The translations under genes and the position numbers were made by a program. A stretch of DNA of 64,000 nucleotides from Mycolicibacter virginiensis (GTDB taxonomy: Bacteria; Actinomycetota; Actinomycetes; Mycobacteriales; Mycobacteriaceae): positions 3,286,001 to 3,350,000 of the forward strand of contig NZ_CP092430.2 of NCBI RefSeq assembly GCF_022374935.2, written 5' to 3'. This document shows, one piece after another, positions 1 through 8,298 of the stretch (the first letter of the stretch is position 1; every line of letters starts with the position of its first letter). The notes under the pieces are model-generated. The model had not been told where the DNA came from and did not search any database. It worked only from the letters and a program-made list of their open reading frames with translations.

Positions 1-1
1 C

Positions 2-430
2 GCGGTACGCCGACTGTGCGGCCCGCAACTGCGCGACGTACTCCAGGTGCGACGTTGCCTGGAGGTGGAAGGGGCACGGCTGGCTGCCGCCGCCCGCACT
101 GCGGAGGATCTGGCCGAGCTGCGCGCCCTGTTGGATCGCCGCGACGGACACCAGCGGGAGGGCAGGCACGACGAGTTCGTCCGGGCCGACACCGATTTTC
201 ATCTCGCGGTGGTCCGCTGCTCGCACAATCCGGTATTGACCGAGCTGTACTGCGGGCTCACCGAAGCGCTCATGGCCAGTGTCGCCACGACAAGCGCAGA
301 ACCGGTGCAGGCAGACCAGATCCGGCACCGGGGCTTGGTGGAGGCCATCGCCGCGGCCGACGTCGAAGCGGCCGGGCGTGAGGCGGGCGGATTCCTCGAC
401 GAGCTGCTCGAGCAGCTACCGCCGCCCTGA
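2..430 (+). CDS. FadR-type GntR regulator, C-terminal part
   Basis: Only about 142 C-terminal residues are present: the frame is open from base 2 and the start and winged-helix domain lie outside the window. What is visible is an all-helical FCD ligand-binding domain. The stretch ADTDFHLAVVRCSHN holds the D-x3-H pair that binds metal or ligand in FCD domains, followed by a further histidine in IRHRGLVEAI. Such proteins are one-component repressors that release DNA on binding a small carboxylate. The neighbour on the right is transcribed towards it (6 bp gap), so its target genes are probably to the left, outside the window. Family call firm; ligand unknown. Confidence 0.8.
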   Translation, partial: AVRRLCGPQLRDVLQVRRCLEVEGARLAAAARTAEDLAELRALLDRRDGHQREGRHDEFVRADTDFHLAVVRCSHNPVLTELYCGLTEALMASVATTSAEPVQADQIRHRGLVEAIAAADVEAAGREAGGFLDELLEQLPPP

Positions 431-435
431 GGCGC

Positions 436-849
436 TCAGTCGCGCCGAAGCCCCAACACTCGCAGCAGCTCCGGTCGCCGCAAGATGAGGCCGATCCACA
501 CCAGCAAGCCGACATACACCCCGGATAACACGAAGCCCGCCAACGGTTTATCGGCATGCAGGTTCATCGTCACCGCGCCGCCCAGGTAGGCGGTCAGACC
601 CAGCGCACCCAGCACGGCGGTGCGCGGAATCAGGAAGACGACGAGGCATGCCAGGAGCACCCAGCCGATCACCGCAGTCTTGTCGGGCGAAAAGCCGAGC
701 CCTTCGGTGGCTTCGCGGGCAAACGGCAGGCCGAGGATCTTCGGGATGCTATCGAACGCGAAGAACAGCCCCAGCACAGCGGTGATCACGGCTCCGGTGA
801 TCCACGCCCGGGAACGTCGCGGAGCGGTGTGGTCGGCATTTGTCGTCAT
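436..849 (-). CDS. DoxX-like small integral membrane protein
   Basis: 137 residues with about four hydrophobic segments: after a charged N-terminus (residues 1-14) a helix near 15-35, then helices near 58-76, 78-95 and 103-122. The overall pattern, with FDSIPKILGLP after the first helix, resembles the DoxX/DoxX_2 family, whose members are found in many actinobacteria and have roles linked to redox balance in a few cases. The ATG is preceded by GGGAG at 6 nt spacing, so this start is well placed. It is 26 bp downstream of the NarK-like transporter gene on the same strand and could be cotranscribed. Function in this organism is not inferable. Confidence 0.7.
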   Translation of the reverse strand: MTTNADHTAPRRSRAWITGAVITAVLGLFFAFDSIPKILGLPFAREATEGLGFSPDKTAVIGWVLLACLVVFLIPRTAVLGALGLTAYLGGAVTMNLHADKPLAGFVLSGVYVGLLVWIGLILRRPELLRVLGLRRD

Positions 850-875
850 GATCTACTCCCTGAACTCGACTGTGA

Positions 876-2084
876 TTACGAAGCGATCGGTTCTTGCGCG
901 CGCAGGAATATCGCGGTGTAGCCGAACAGGATCACCGCGGTGGCCACCAGCAGCAGCAATCCCACCGCATAGCTGTTGCGCACCGGATCGTAGGTAGCGC
1001 CCATCACCAGCGGCGGGAAGTAGCCACCCAGCCCGCCGACGGCGGCGACGATCCCGGTGACCGAGCCGACCGAACCGGCCGGGGCGCGGTGGGAGACCCA
1101 GGCGAACACCCCGCCGGTGCCGATGCCGAGCGCGACGGCAAGGGGCAGAAACGTCAGTCCCGACCAGATATCGGCGGGCGGTTTGAACACCGAGATCAGC
1201 GTCTGCACCGCGATACCGGCCAGCGAGGCCAACACGACGTACTTGGGCGCGATGTGGTCGGCCAGCGTCCCGCCGAGCAACCGGGCCAGCACCGCCGCCA
1301 GGGCGAACGCCGCGGTGCGCTCCCCCGCGCCTACCGCGGAGAAGTCGTAGACCGTCTTGATGTAGATGGGCAGGTAGCTACAGAAGGCCACGAAGCCGCC
1401 GAACACCAGTCCGTACAGCAGCGACATCTCCCACGTCACCCGCAATCGCGCGGCAGCCTTCAGCTTCGGCAGCACCGATGCCGTGTTGGGCACGAAGCGC
1501 GGCCCGTTGCGCATCAGCGCCACACACAACAGCGCTGAAATCGCCAGGGCCACCGCAACTATGAGATGGGTGGTGAACAGCCCAAACCACTTCACGAACC
1601 GCGGCGTGAAGAACGCCGAGACCGCGGTACCGACCATGCCCATGCCAAAGACTCCGGTGGCGAAGCCGCGGCGCCGCGGCGCGAACCAGTTGTTGGCGAA
1701 CGGGATTCCGATCGCAAAGACGGTGCCGGCCACGCCGAGGAAGAACCCCGCCACCAGCATCAGCGGATAGGAACCGATCTTTGCCGCATACCCGACCGCC
1801 AGCACCGGGAGAATCGAGGCCAGCGAGACTCCGATGAACATGGTGCGGCCGCCGAAGCGGTCGGTCATCAATCCGGTGGCGATCCGGCCCAGCGCTCCGA
1901 CCAGGATCGGAGTGGCCACCAGCAGCGCCTCACGGTTGGAGCTGAGCGACAACTGGCTGGCGTACCGCGTCGACAGCGGACCGATCAAGGTCCACGCCCA
2001 AAAGCAGATAACCGAGACCCAGGTGGCCAGGAACAGGTTGACGCCCGGGCCGGCGCCGCAACTGGGTCGATCAGCGCTCCTCAC
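876..2084 (-). CDS. MFS transporter of the nitrate/nitrite porter (NarK-like) type
   Basis: About 402 residues with roughly 12 membrane segments. The motif NNWFAPRRRGFATGVFGMG after the fourth segment and the glycine-rich GIGTGGVFAWVSH in the second half resemble the two signature regions of the NNP subfamily (NarK/NasA) of the major facilitator superfamily. The frame can be extended to a TTG at 2105, but the GTG at 2084 gives the more usual short N-terminus before the first helix (VNLFLATWVSVICFWAW). Substrate is not certain: NNP arginines that bind nitrate cannot be confirmed by eye. It is divergent from the HD-domain operon at 2265 and followed by the DoxX-like gene. Confidence 0.7.
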   Translation of the reverse strand: MRSADRPSCGAGPGVNLFLATWVSVICFWAWTLIGPLSTRYASQLSLSSNREALLVATPILVGALGRIATGLMTDRFGGRTMFIGVSLASILPVLAVGYAAKIGSYPLMLVAGFFLGVAGTVFAIGIPFANNWFAPRRRGFATGVFGMGMVGTAVSAFFTPRFVKWFGLFTTHLIVAVALAISALLCVALMRNGPRFVPNTASVLPKLKAAARLRVTWEMSLLYGLVFGGFVAFCSYLPIYIKTVYDFSAVGAGERTAAFALAAVLARLLGGTLADHIAPKYVVLASLAGIAVQTLISVFKPPADIWSGLTFLPLAVALGIGTGGVFAWVSHRAPAGSVGSVTGIVAAVGGLGGYFPPLVMGATYDPVRNSYAVGLLLLVATAVILFGYTAIFLRAQEPIAS

Positions 2085-2264
2085 GCAATCATGCAAACAC
2101 CCCAACGTGGTATCGGCTCGTCATTCGTTCAAAATGCCAGCCCACTTTCCCGCCAGTACCTGCGATCCTGTCGCAATCTGTGGCTTTAACGGCCCATTCT
2201 CCGCGGGTCAACGAAACGCAGCGGGCGCAAGCTGGTCAGCAACCGACCAACAAGGAGACTGGCC
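2085..2264. promoter_or_regulatory. divergent intergenic region, NarK-like gene / HD operon
   Basis: 180 bp between the divergent transporter and HD-protein genes. It must hold both promoters. A short inverted repeat, TGCGA-n5-TCGCA, lies at 2161-2175 and could be an operator. The HD gene has a clear AAGGAG ribosome site at about 2250-2256. No coding signal seen. Confidence 0.4.
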
Positions 2265-2915
2265 ATGGCAACTCAGTGTACGGAGAGCATCGCTGACGTC
2301 GTCGTCCCTGACACGGCGCTCGCCCGCGAGGCAACCGAGTTCGTCCGCAGCGCCCAGGACGACGTGCTCTTCCACCACTCCCGACGAGTGTTCTTGTTCG
2401 GCGCCCTGCACGGCCGGCGGTCGGGGCTACAACCAGACTTGGAGCTGCTCTACGTGGCGGCGATGTTTCACGACTTCGGCCTTACCACGCGTTACCGCAC
2501 GTCGACCCAGCGTTTCGAGATCGACGGCGCCGACGCCGCACGCGAGTTCCTGACGGACCGCGGCGTGGCACAGTCCGACGTCGACAAGGTATGGCTCGGC
2601 ATCGCGCTGCACACGACGCCGGAGATCACCGGGCGACTCGACACCGAAACCGCTTTGCTCGCAGCAGGTGTCAAGACCGATGTGGTCGGCGTGGGCCGCG
2701 CGGATCTGGATGCGGCAGACATTGCCGCGGTGGTCACCGCCCATCCGCGGCCCGACTTCAAGAACCGCATTCTGGCGGCCTTCAACAACGGTATGAAGCA
2801 TCGCCCGGACACCACGTTCGGGACGATGAACGATGACGTGCTGGCCCACTTCGATCCCACGTTCCGGCGCGGCAACCTCGTCGACAGCATTCTCAACAGC
2901 CCATGGCCCGAGTAG
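2265..2915 (+). CDS. HD-domain metal-dependent phosphohydrolase-type protein
   Basis: 216 residues, ATG preceded by AAGGAG. The HD-domain metal ligands are visible: H38 in FHHSRR, the H69-D70 doublet in AAMFHDFGL, and H116 in GIALHTTPE. The arrangement resembles HD proteins annotated as cyanamide-hydratase-like or uncharacterised HD hydrolases, rather than the nucleotide-signalling RelA or HD-GYP families. First gene of a four-gene plus-strand operon with a nitroreductase (17 bp on), an MDR oxidoreductase and an F420-type oxidoreductase, suggesting a role in breakdown of an N-containing compound. Substrate is not inferable; the fold is firm. Confidence 0.75.
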   Translation: MATQCTESIADVVVPDTALAREATEFVRSAQDDVLFHHSRRVFLFGALHGRRSGLQPDLELLYVAAMFHDFGLTTRYRTSTQRFEIDGADAAREFLTDRGVAQSDVDKVWLGIALHTTPEITGRLDTETALLAAGVKTDVVGVGRADLDAADIAAVVTAHPRPDFKNRILAAFNNGMKHRPDTTFGTMNDDVLAHFDPTFRRGNLVDSILNSPWPE

Positions 2916-2932
2916 CGGAAAGGAGCAGGCAC

Positions 2933-3634
2933 ATGGAGATCCACGAAGCGCTGTACACCACCAGGATGATGCGGCGGCTGCGGCCCGACCCGATTCCGCT
3001 GGACACCCAGGCCCGCATCTTGGATGCGGCGGTGCGCGCCCCTAACGGGGGCAACACCCAACGCTGGCATTTTCTCGCCGTCGATGATCCAGAACTCAAA
3101 CACGAGCTGGCCCAGTTGTTCCGCCAAGGCCGCGCCGTCGAGTACGAGAAGTTCGCGACGGGCACGGGGCCGATGGCCGTCCCGGCTCCCGGCGCGGATC
3201 CGACCCAACATGTCGAGACGATGCGCCGCATGAAGGGCTCCGGAGATTACCTGGCCGACCATTTCGAGGACGTCCCGCTGCTGCTGTTCGTCTTCGCCAT
3301 CGACGACCTCGGCGGGGCCAACATCTATCCGGCGATCTGGAGCGCACTGCTTGCCGCCCGCGCTGAGGGTATTGGCGGCGTCATGACGATGGTGCTCCGC
3401 AATTTCGAGGACCGTGTCAACGAGTTGCTGGGCGTGCCCGTCGCGGAAGGCTGGACGATGTCGGCGATGCTCGCACTCGGGTATCCACGAGGAAAGTGGG
3501 GTATCGCCGCCAATCGGCGCCCCGTGCAGGAGGTTTCATCACGAAACCGCTGGGGTGCACCGTTCGGCGTCGAAGTCCCGCAACCGCTGTGGCCGCACGA
3601 CCACGTGACGCCCGACCTGGCCACGGCAGGCTGA
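2933..3634 (+). CDS. nitroreductase-family FMN oxidoreductase
   Basis: 233 residues. The ATG at 2933 is chosen because AAAGGAG lies about 8 nt upstream; an upstream in-frame start at 2903 would overlap the HD gene. The N-terminus MEIHEALYTTRMMRRLRPDPI is typical of the nitroreductase family (FMN-phosphate binding arginines right after the first helix), followed by ILDAAVRAPNGGNTQRWHF, the loop contacting the flavin. The C-terminal MLALGYPRGKWG is the usual family ending. These enzymes reduce nitro groups, quinones or halogenated rings with NAD(P)H. Second gene of the HD/nitroreductase/MDR/LLM operon. Confidence 0.85.
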   Translation: MEIHEALYTTRMMRRLRPDPIPLDTQARILDAAVRAPNGGNTQRWHFLAVDDPELKHELAQLFRQGRAVEYEKFATGTGPMAVPAPGADPTQHVETMRRMKGSGDYLADHFEDVPLLLFVFAIDDLGGANIYPAIWSALLAARAEGIGGVMTMVLRNFEDRVNELLGVPVAEGWTMSAMLALGYPRGKWGIAANRRPVQEVSSRNRWGAPFGVEVPQPLWPHDHVTPDLATAG

Positions 3635-3640
3635 GAAGCC

Positions 3641-4564
3641 GTGCAGGCGATTGTTGCAACTGAGCGTGCTGCCGGTGTCGGGGGGCTTTCGCTGGCCGAT
3701 GTTCCCTACCCGCACGCCGCCGAGAACGACGTCATCGTCCGGGTCCACGCCGCCGGGTTCACGCCGGGTGAGCTCGACTGGCCGGCCACCTGGACCGACC
3801 GCTCTGGACGCGACCGATCGCCCAGCGTCCCCGGGCATGAAGTCTCCGGGGTTGTCGCCGAGCTGGGCTACGGCACAACCGGATTGACGGTGGGTCAGCG
3901 CGTCTTTGGAATGACCGACTGGGCCCGCAATGGCTCGCTGGCCGAATACGTCGCCGTGGAGGCCCGCAACCTTGCGCCGTTGTCAGCCGATATAACCCAC
4001 ACGGTGGCCGCGGCGTTGCCCATATCTGGGCTGACCGCATGGCAAGGCTTGTTTGACCATGCACGCCTTGTCGCCGGTCAAACCATACTGATCCATGGCG
4101 CCGCCGGTGCCGTTGGCAGCATCGCCGTACAACTGGCCCGTGAGGCCGGGGCGCGGGTGATCGGAAGCGGCCGAACCGAGCACCGCGACACGGTTTTGGG
4201 TCTCGACGCCGATGAGTTTTTAGACCTGCAACAGGATCAGCTCCACGATGTCGGGCACGTGGACGTGGTGTTCGATGTGATCGGCGGTGAACTTCTCGAT
4301 GCTTCAGCGGCCTTGGTGCGTCCCGGCGGGACGCTGGTTTCCGTCGCCCAACCACCGCGCGTTCGCCCCGAAGACGCACGGACCATCTTTTTCGTCGTCG
4401 AACCCGATCGGTCGGGTCTGGCTGTCCTCGAACGCAGACTTCGCGAAGGCCGGCTGCGTCCCATCCTTGGAGCGACATGTTCACTGGCCGAAGTGCCGAC
4501 GGCATTCGACCCCGCACGGCGCGGCCGTGGCAAGACCATCGTCGCCATCGCCAACGCCGACTAG
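3641..4564 (+). CDS. zinc-less MDR family NADPH:quinone oxidoreductase-like protein
   Basis: 307 residues with a GTG start 6 bp after the nitroreductase stop. It has the GroES-like N-terminal part (PGHEVSGVVAELG near residue 65) and a Rossmann domain with ILIHGAAGAVGSIAVQLA near 148-165, the AxxGxxG NADPH signature of quinone oxidoreductase/zeta-crystallin proteins. The Cys/His zinc ligands of true alcohol dehydrogenases are missing, which places it in the zinc-free group. Predicted to reduce quinones or enones with NADPH as part of the surrounding operon. Exact substrate unknown. Confidence 0.82.
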   Translation: MQAIVATERAAGVGGLSLADVPYPHAAENDVIVRVHAAGFTPGELDWPATWTDRSGRDRSPSVPGHEVSGVVAELGYGTTGLTVGQRVFGMTDWARNGSLAEYVAVEARNLAPLSADITHTVAAALPISGLTAWQGLFDHARLVAGQTILIHGAAGAVGSIAVQLAREAGARVIGSGRTEHRDTVLGLDADEFLDLQQDQLHDVGHVDVVFDVIGGELLDASAALVRPGGTLVSVAQPPRVRPEDARTIFFVVEPDRSGLAVLERRLREGRLRPILGATCSLAEVPTAFDPARRGRGKTIVAIANAD

Positions 4565-4577
4565 TCGGAGGTTTCCG

Positions 4578-5534
4578 TTGAAACTTGGTCTTCGTCTGCC
4601 GCAGGGGTTGGGAACCGACCTCCGCCACGACGTGGTCGAAGCCGCCCGAACCGCCGAAGCGGCCGGATACGCCAGCTTGTGGACCTATGAACGACTGCTC
4701 TTCCCGGAGTCGCCAGTCGATCCGTACAGCCCGACGACCGTGGAATGGCCGGAGTCATCGCGGCAGGCCGCCGATCCGCTCGCTGTGCTCACCGCCGCGG
4801 CCGTGGTGACCGAACGTGTGCGACTGGGCACTGCGGTTCTGATCGCTGCGCTACACACACCCGTCCAGTTGGCGAAGGCGTTGGCGACGGTCGATCAGAT
4901 CAGCGGTGGCCGCGTGGTCGCGGGCCTGGGCACTGGATGGTCCAGCGACGAACTGCGGGCCACCGGTGCCACCCGAGCCGACCGCGGCCGTTTCCTCGAC
5001 GAAACACTGGACGTCTTCAATGCGGCCTGGGGGCCGGACCCAGTAACCGTTCGGGGACCACGGACTGTCATCGACCGCGCCTCGGTACTGCCCAAGCCGG
5101 TGTCGAGAATTCCGGTGCTGCTGGGCGGAGGAGGCAACAACCTAGGCCGTCGCACCAGCTCCAAGGCCTTGCAACGCATTGCAGAACATGCGGACGGATG
5201 GCTGCCGGTGCTGACCAACACGGGTCCGGCTGGTGCCGCCGAGCTGCGTACCGGCTGGGCATGCATCCGCGAAATGGCTTCTGTCGCAGGCCGGGACGCG
5301 AGCAGCATGCAGATGGTCGTGGTCGGCAACGTCACCTTCACAGGCCGTCCGGCGAATTCGGAGCGATCGGCGTTCGTCGGCACCCTTGACCAGATCATGG
5401 ATGACATCCGAACGGCCGAAGAAGCCGGGGCGGACGAACTCATCGTGGACCTGAATCTGCAGGACTGGTTCACCAACACCCAGCAGATGCTGGAGGCTGC
5501 CGTCGAGATCCGCGAACGAGTCGCGGCCTGGTGA
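4578..5534 (+). CDS. luciferase-like (probably F420-dependent) oxidoreductase
   Basis: About 318 residues from a TTG at 4578, chosen because GGAGG (4567-4571) sits 6 nt upstream and the protein then starts with LKLGLRLPQGLG, the usual first strand of the family. The luciferase-like TIM barrel is recognisable from AARTAEAAGYASLWTYERL, RVRLGTAVLIAALHTPVQLAK and GRVVAGLGTGWSSDE; the last is the F420/FMN phosphate-binding region. Mycobacterial members usually use coenzyme F420 rather than FMN. Fourth and last gene of the operon; an inverted repeat that should end transcription follows at 5546. Confidence 0.83.
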   Translation: MKLGLRLPQGLGTDLRHDVVEAARTAEAAGYASLWTYERLLFPESPVDPYSPTTVEWPESSRQAADPLAVLTAAAVVTERVRLGTAVLIAALHTPVQLAKALATVDQISGGRVVAGLGTGWSSDELRATGATRADRGRFLDETLDVFNAAWGPDPVTVRGPRTVIDRASVLPKPVSRIPVLLGGGGNNLGRRTSSKALQRIAEHADGWLPVLTNTGPAGAAELRTGWACIREMASVAGRDASSMQMVVVGNVTFTGRPANSERSAFVGTLDQIMDDIRTAEEAGADELIVDLNLQDWFTNTQQMLEAAVEIRERVAAW

Positions 5535-5545
5535 GGGACGGCCTC

Positions 5546-5574
5546 AGTGGCCGGACTTGATGTCCCCGGCCACT
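5546..5574. terminator. bidirectional hairpin terminator
   Basis: AGTGGCCGG at 5546-5554 and its exact reverse complement at 5566-5574 form a 9-bp stem with an 11-nt loop. It lies between the convergent oxidoreductase gene (stop 5534) and nrdF2 (stop 5588), the right place for a shared terminator. There is no long U-tract, as is common in mycobacteria. Confidence 0.65.
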
Positions 5575-5587
5575 CAGCGTGTAAACC

Positions 5588-6574
<987 letters not shown>

Positions 6575-6599
6575 TCACCCGCCGAAATCTAGGCCTCTG

Positions 6600-6647
6600 A
6601 CACTACCCCTGGGGGGCGACAACCCGCGCCAACACAAGAAGTTGTGG
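6600..6647 (-). promoter_or_regulatory. pair of NrdR-like boxes upstream of nrdF2
   Basis: ACACTACCCCTGGGGG at 6600-6615 and ACACAAGAAGTTGTGG at 6632-6647 fit the NrdR consensus (an ACAC-n8-GTGT-like palindrome), the second better than the first. Their starts are 32 bp apart, about three helical turns, as NrdR needs and exactly as in the pair in front of nrdH. Recognised by eye; no matrix score was computed. Confidence 0.6.
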
Positions 6648-6660
6648 TCTGCGTGTCGTG

Positions 6661-8172
6661 TCAGCGCACGCCGGAAAAACGGTACTCGCCCGCCCGCAAC
6701 GTGCGGGTGGCCTGCCAGTACTGCCAGGTCATGCCGCTCCACAAGGTCCGGTTGACGCCGTGCTCGTCCAGATACCAACTGTTGCAACCGCCGGTTATCC
6801 ACACCGAACCGGCAAGCTTGTCCTGCAGCTCGGCGTTGTAGCGGTCCTGGGCCGCCCGACTCGGCGCCAACGCCTGCGCACCGGCTTGGTCGGCCGCGGC
6901 GATCGCCTTGGCGACGTAGCGGATCTGCGACTCGATCATGAACACCACCGAGGTGTGGCCGAGCGCGGTGTTGGGGCCGAGCAGGAAGAACAGGTTGGGC
7001 ATGTCGGCCACGGCGATGCCGCGATGCGCCTGGACCCCTTCGCGGTTCCAGCGCTGCACCAGATCCTCTCCGTTCGGACCGGTGATGCCGACGTAGGTGT
7101 AGGAGTCGGTGACATGGAATCCGGTGGCGTAGATGATGACGTCGGCCACGTGTTCCACGTTGTCGGCGGTGACGATGCCGTCCCGGGTGATGCGGGTGAT
7201 CCGGTCGGTCACCAGCGTCGTCTTCGGGTCGGCCACCGCGCGGTAGTAGTTGTTGCCGGAGTAGAGAATTCGCTTGCAACCGGCCCGGTACTGCGGCGTC
7301 AGCTTGCGGCGCAGCTCCTTGTCACGGACCTGTCGACGGATATTGAGCTTGCCGACCGCCTCGATCAGACGCAGCAGTCCGGGCCGCTTGGTCATCGCGA
7401 ATCCGACGCCTTCCAGCGCCCAGTAGATGGCTGCCCGCACCGTGTAACGCAGTCCTGGCACCACCGCGAACGCCTGCCGCACCGCATCCGGCAGCTGATG
7501 ATGCGGCACCGGTACCACCCACGCGGGGGTGCGCTGATAGAGCTGCAGTTCAGCGACCCGGTCGACGATCGCCGGCACGATCTGGATCGCGCTGGCGCCG
7601 GTTCCGATCACCGCGACCCGCTTACCGGTCAGGTCCACGCTGTGGTCCCACTGCGCGGAATGGAATGCGGTACCGGCGAATTCGTCGATTCCCTCGATCT
7701 CAGGCAGGCGTGGGATGTGCAGGCCACCGACTCCGGAGACCACGAACTGGGCCACATATTCCTGGCCGTCTTCGGTGAACACATGCCAGCGGAACTCTGC
7801 GTCATCCCACGCCGCGCGGGTCACTTTCGACCCGAATCGGATATGGCGACGCAGACCGTACTTGTCGGTGACGCCCTTGAGGTAGTCCAGGATCTCCGGC
7901 TGCGGGGAGAACAGTCGGCTCCAGGTGGCCTTCGGCTCGAACGAGAACGAGTAAAGGTGTGACGGCACGTCGCAGGCGCAACCCGGGTAGGTGTTGTCCC
8001 GCCACGTCCCGCCGATCTCGTCGGCCTTTTCCAGAATGAGGAACTCCACGCCCTGCTTCTGCAGCGCAATGGCCATGCCCAGGCCGGAGAATCCGGTCCC
8101 GATGATGAGCGCCCGGGTGTGTGTCGGCGCCCGGCGGCCGGCGTCCTCAGTGGTGTGATCGGTCAGCGTCAT
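6661..8172 (-). CDS. flavin-containing Baeyer-Villiger-type monooxygenase
   Basis: 503 residues. N-terminal FAD Rossmann motif IIGTGFSGLGMAIAL near 23-37, followed by EIGGTWRDNTYPGCACDVPSH-like signature typical of Baeyer-Villiger monooxygenases; the fingerprint F-x-G-x3-H-x3-W is seen as FAGTAFHSAQW. A second nucleotide fold (VAVIGTGASAIQ) binds NADPH. Such enzymes insert oxygen next to ketones or oxygenate heteroatoms. The location beside nrdF2 matches M. tuberculosis Rv3049c, from memory. It is 98 bp upstream of nrdF2 on the same strand, yet the NrdR boxes between them suggest separate transcription. Substrate unknown. Confidence 0.85.
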   Translation of the reverse strand: MTLTDHTTEDAGRRAPTHTRALIIGTGFSGLGMAIALQKQGVEFLILEKADEIGGTWRDNTYPGCACDVPSHLYSFSFEPKATWSRLFSPQPEILDYLKGVTDKYGLRRHIRFGSKVTRAAWDDAEFRWHVFTEDGQEYVAQFVVSGVGGLHIPRLPEIEGIDEFAGTAFHSAQWDHSVDLTGKRVAVIGTGASAIQIVPAIVDRVAELQLYQRTPAWVVPVPHHQLPDAVRQAFAVVPGLRYTVRAAIYWALEGVGFAMTKRPGLLRLIEAVGKLNIRRQVRDKELRRKLTPQYRAGCKRILYSGNNYYRAVADPKTTLVTDRITRITRDGIVTADNVEHVADVIIYATGFHVTDSYTYVGITGPNGEDLVQRWNREGVQAHRGIAVADMPNLFFLLGPNTALGHTSVVFMIESQIRYVAKAIAAADQAGAQALAPSRAAQDRYNAELQDKLAGSVWITGGCNSWYLDEHGVNRTLWSGMTWQYWQATRTLRAGEYRFSGVR

Positions 8173-8237
8173 CGCGCGTCCCTCCCTTGTGGGGTATCGA
8201 TGTTCAGTGTGTTTGCCGGATTCGCGTCCGTCAACGC

Positions 8238-8280
8238 CCGTGCCGTCTTCCCGCGGGACTCCCGCGGGAAGACGGCACGG
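8238..8280. terminator. perfect 21-bp inverted repeat, terminator
   Basis: Bases 8238-8258 are the exact reverse complement of 8260-8280, with a single base between them. The hairpin would start 18 bp after the stop of the secreted-protein gene (8299) and precedes the monooxygenase start (8172), so it probably terminates the former. The U-tract is missing. The perfect match over 21 bp is longer than an average terminator stem. Confidence 0.65.
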
Positions 8281-8298
8281 CGCGTGGCTAGTTTCTGA

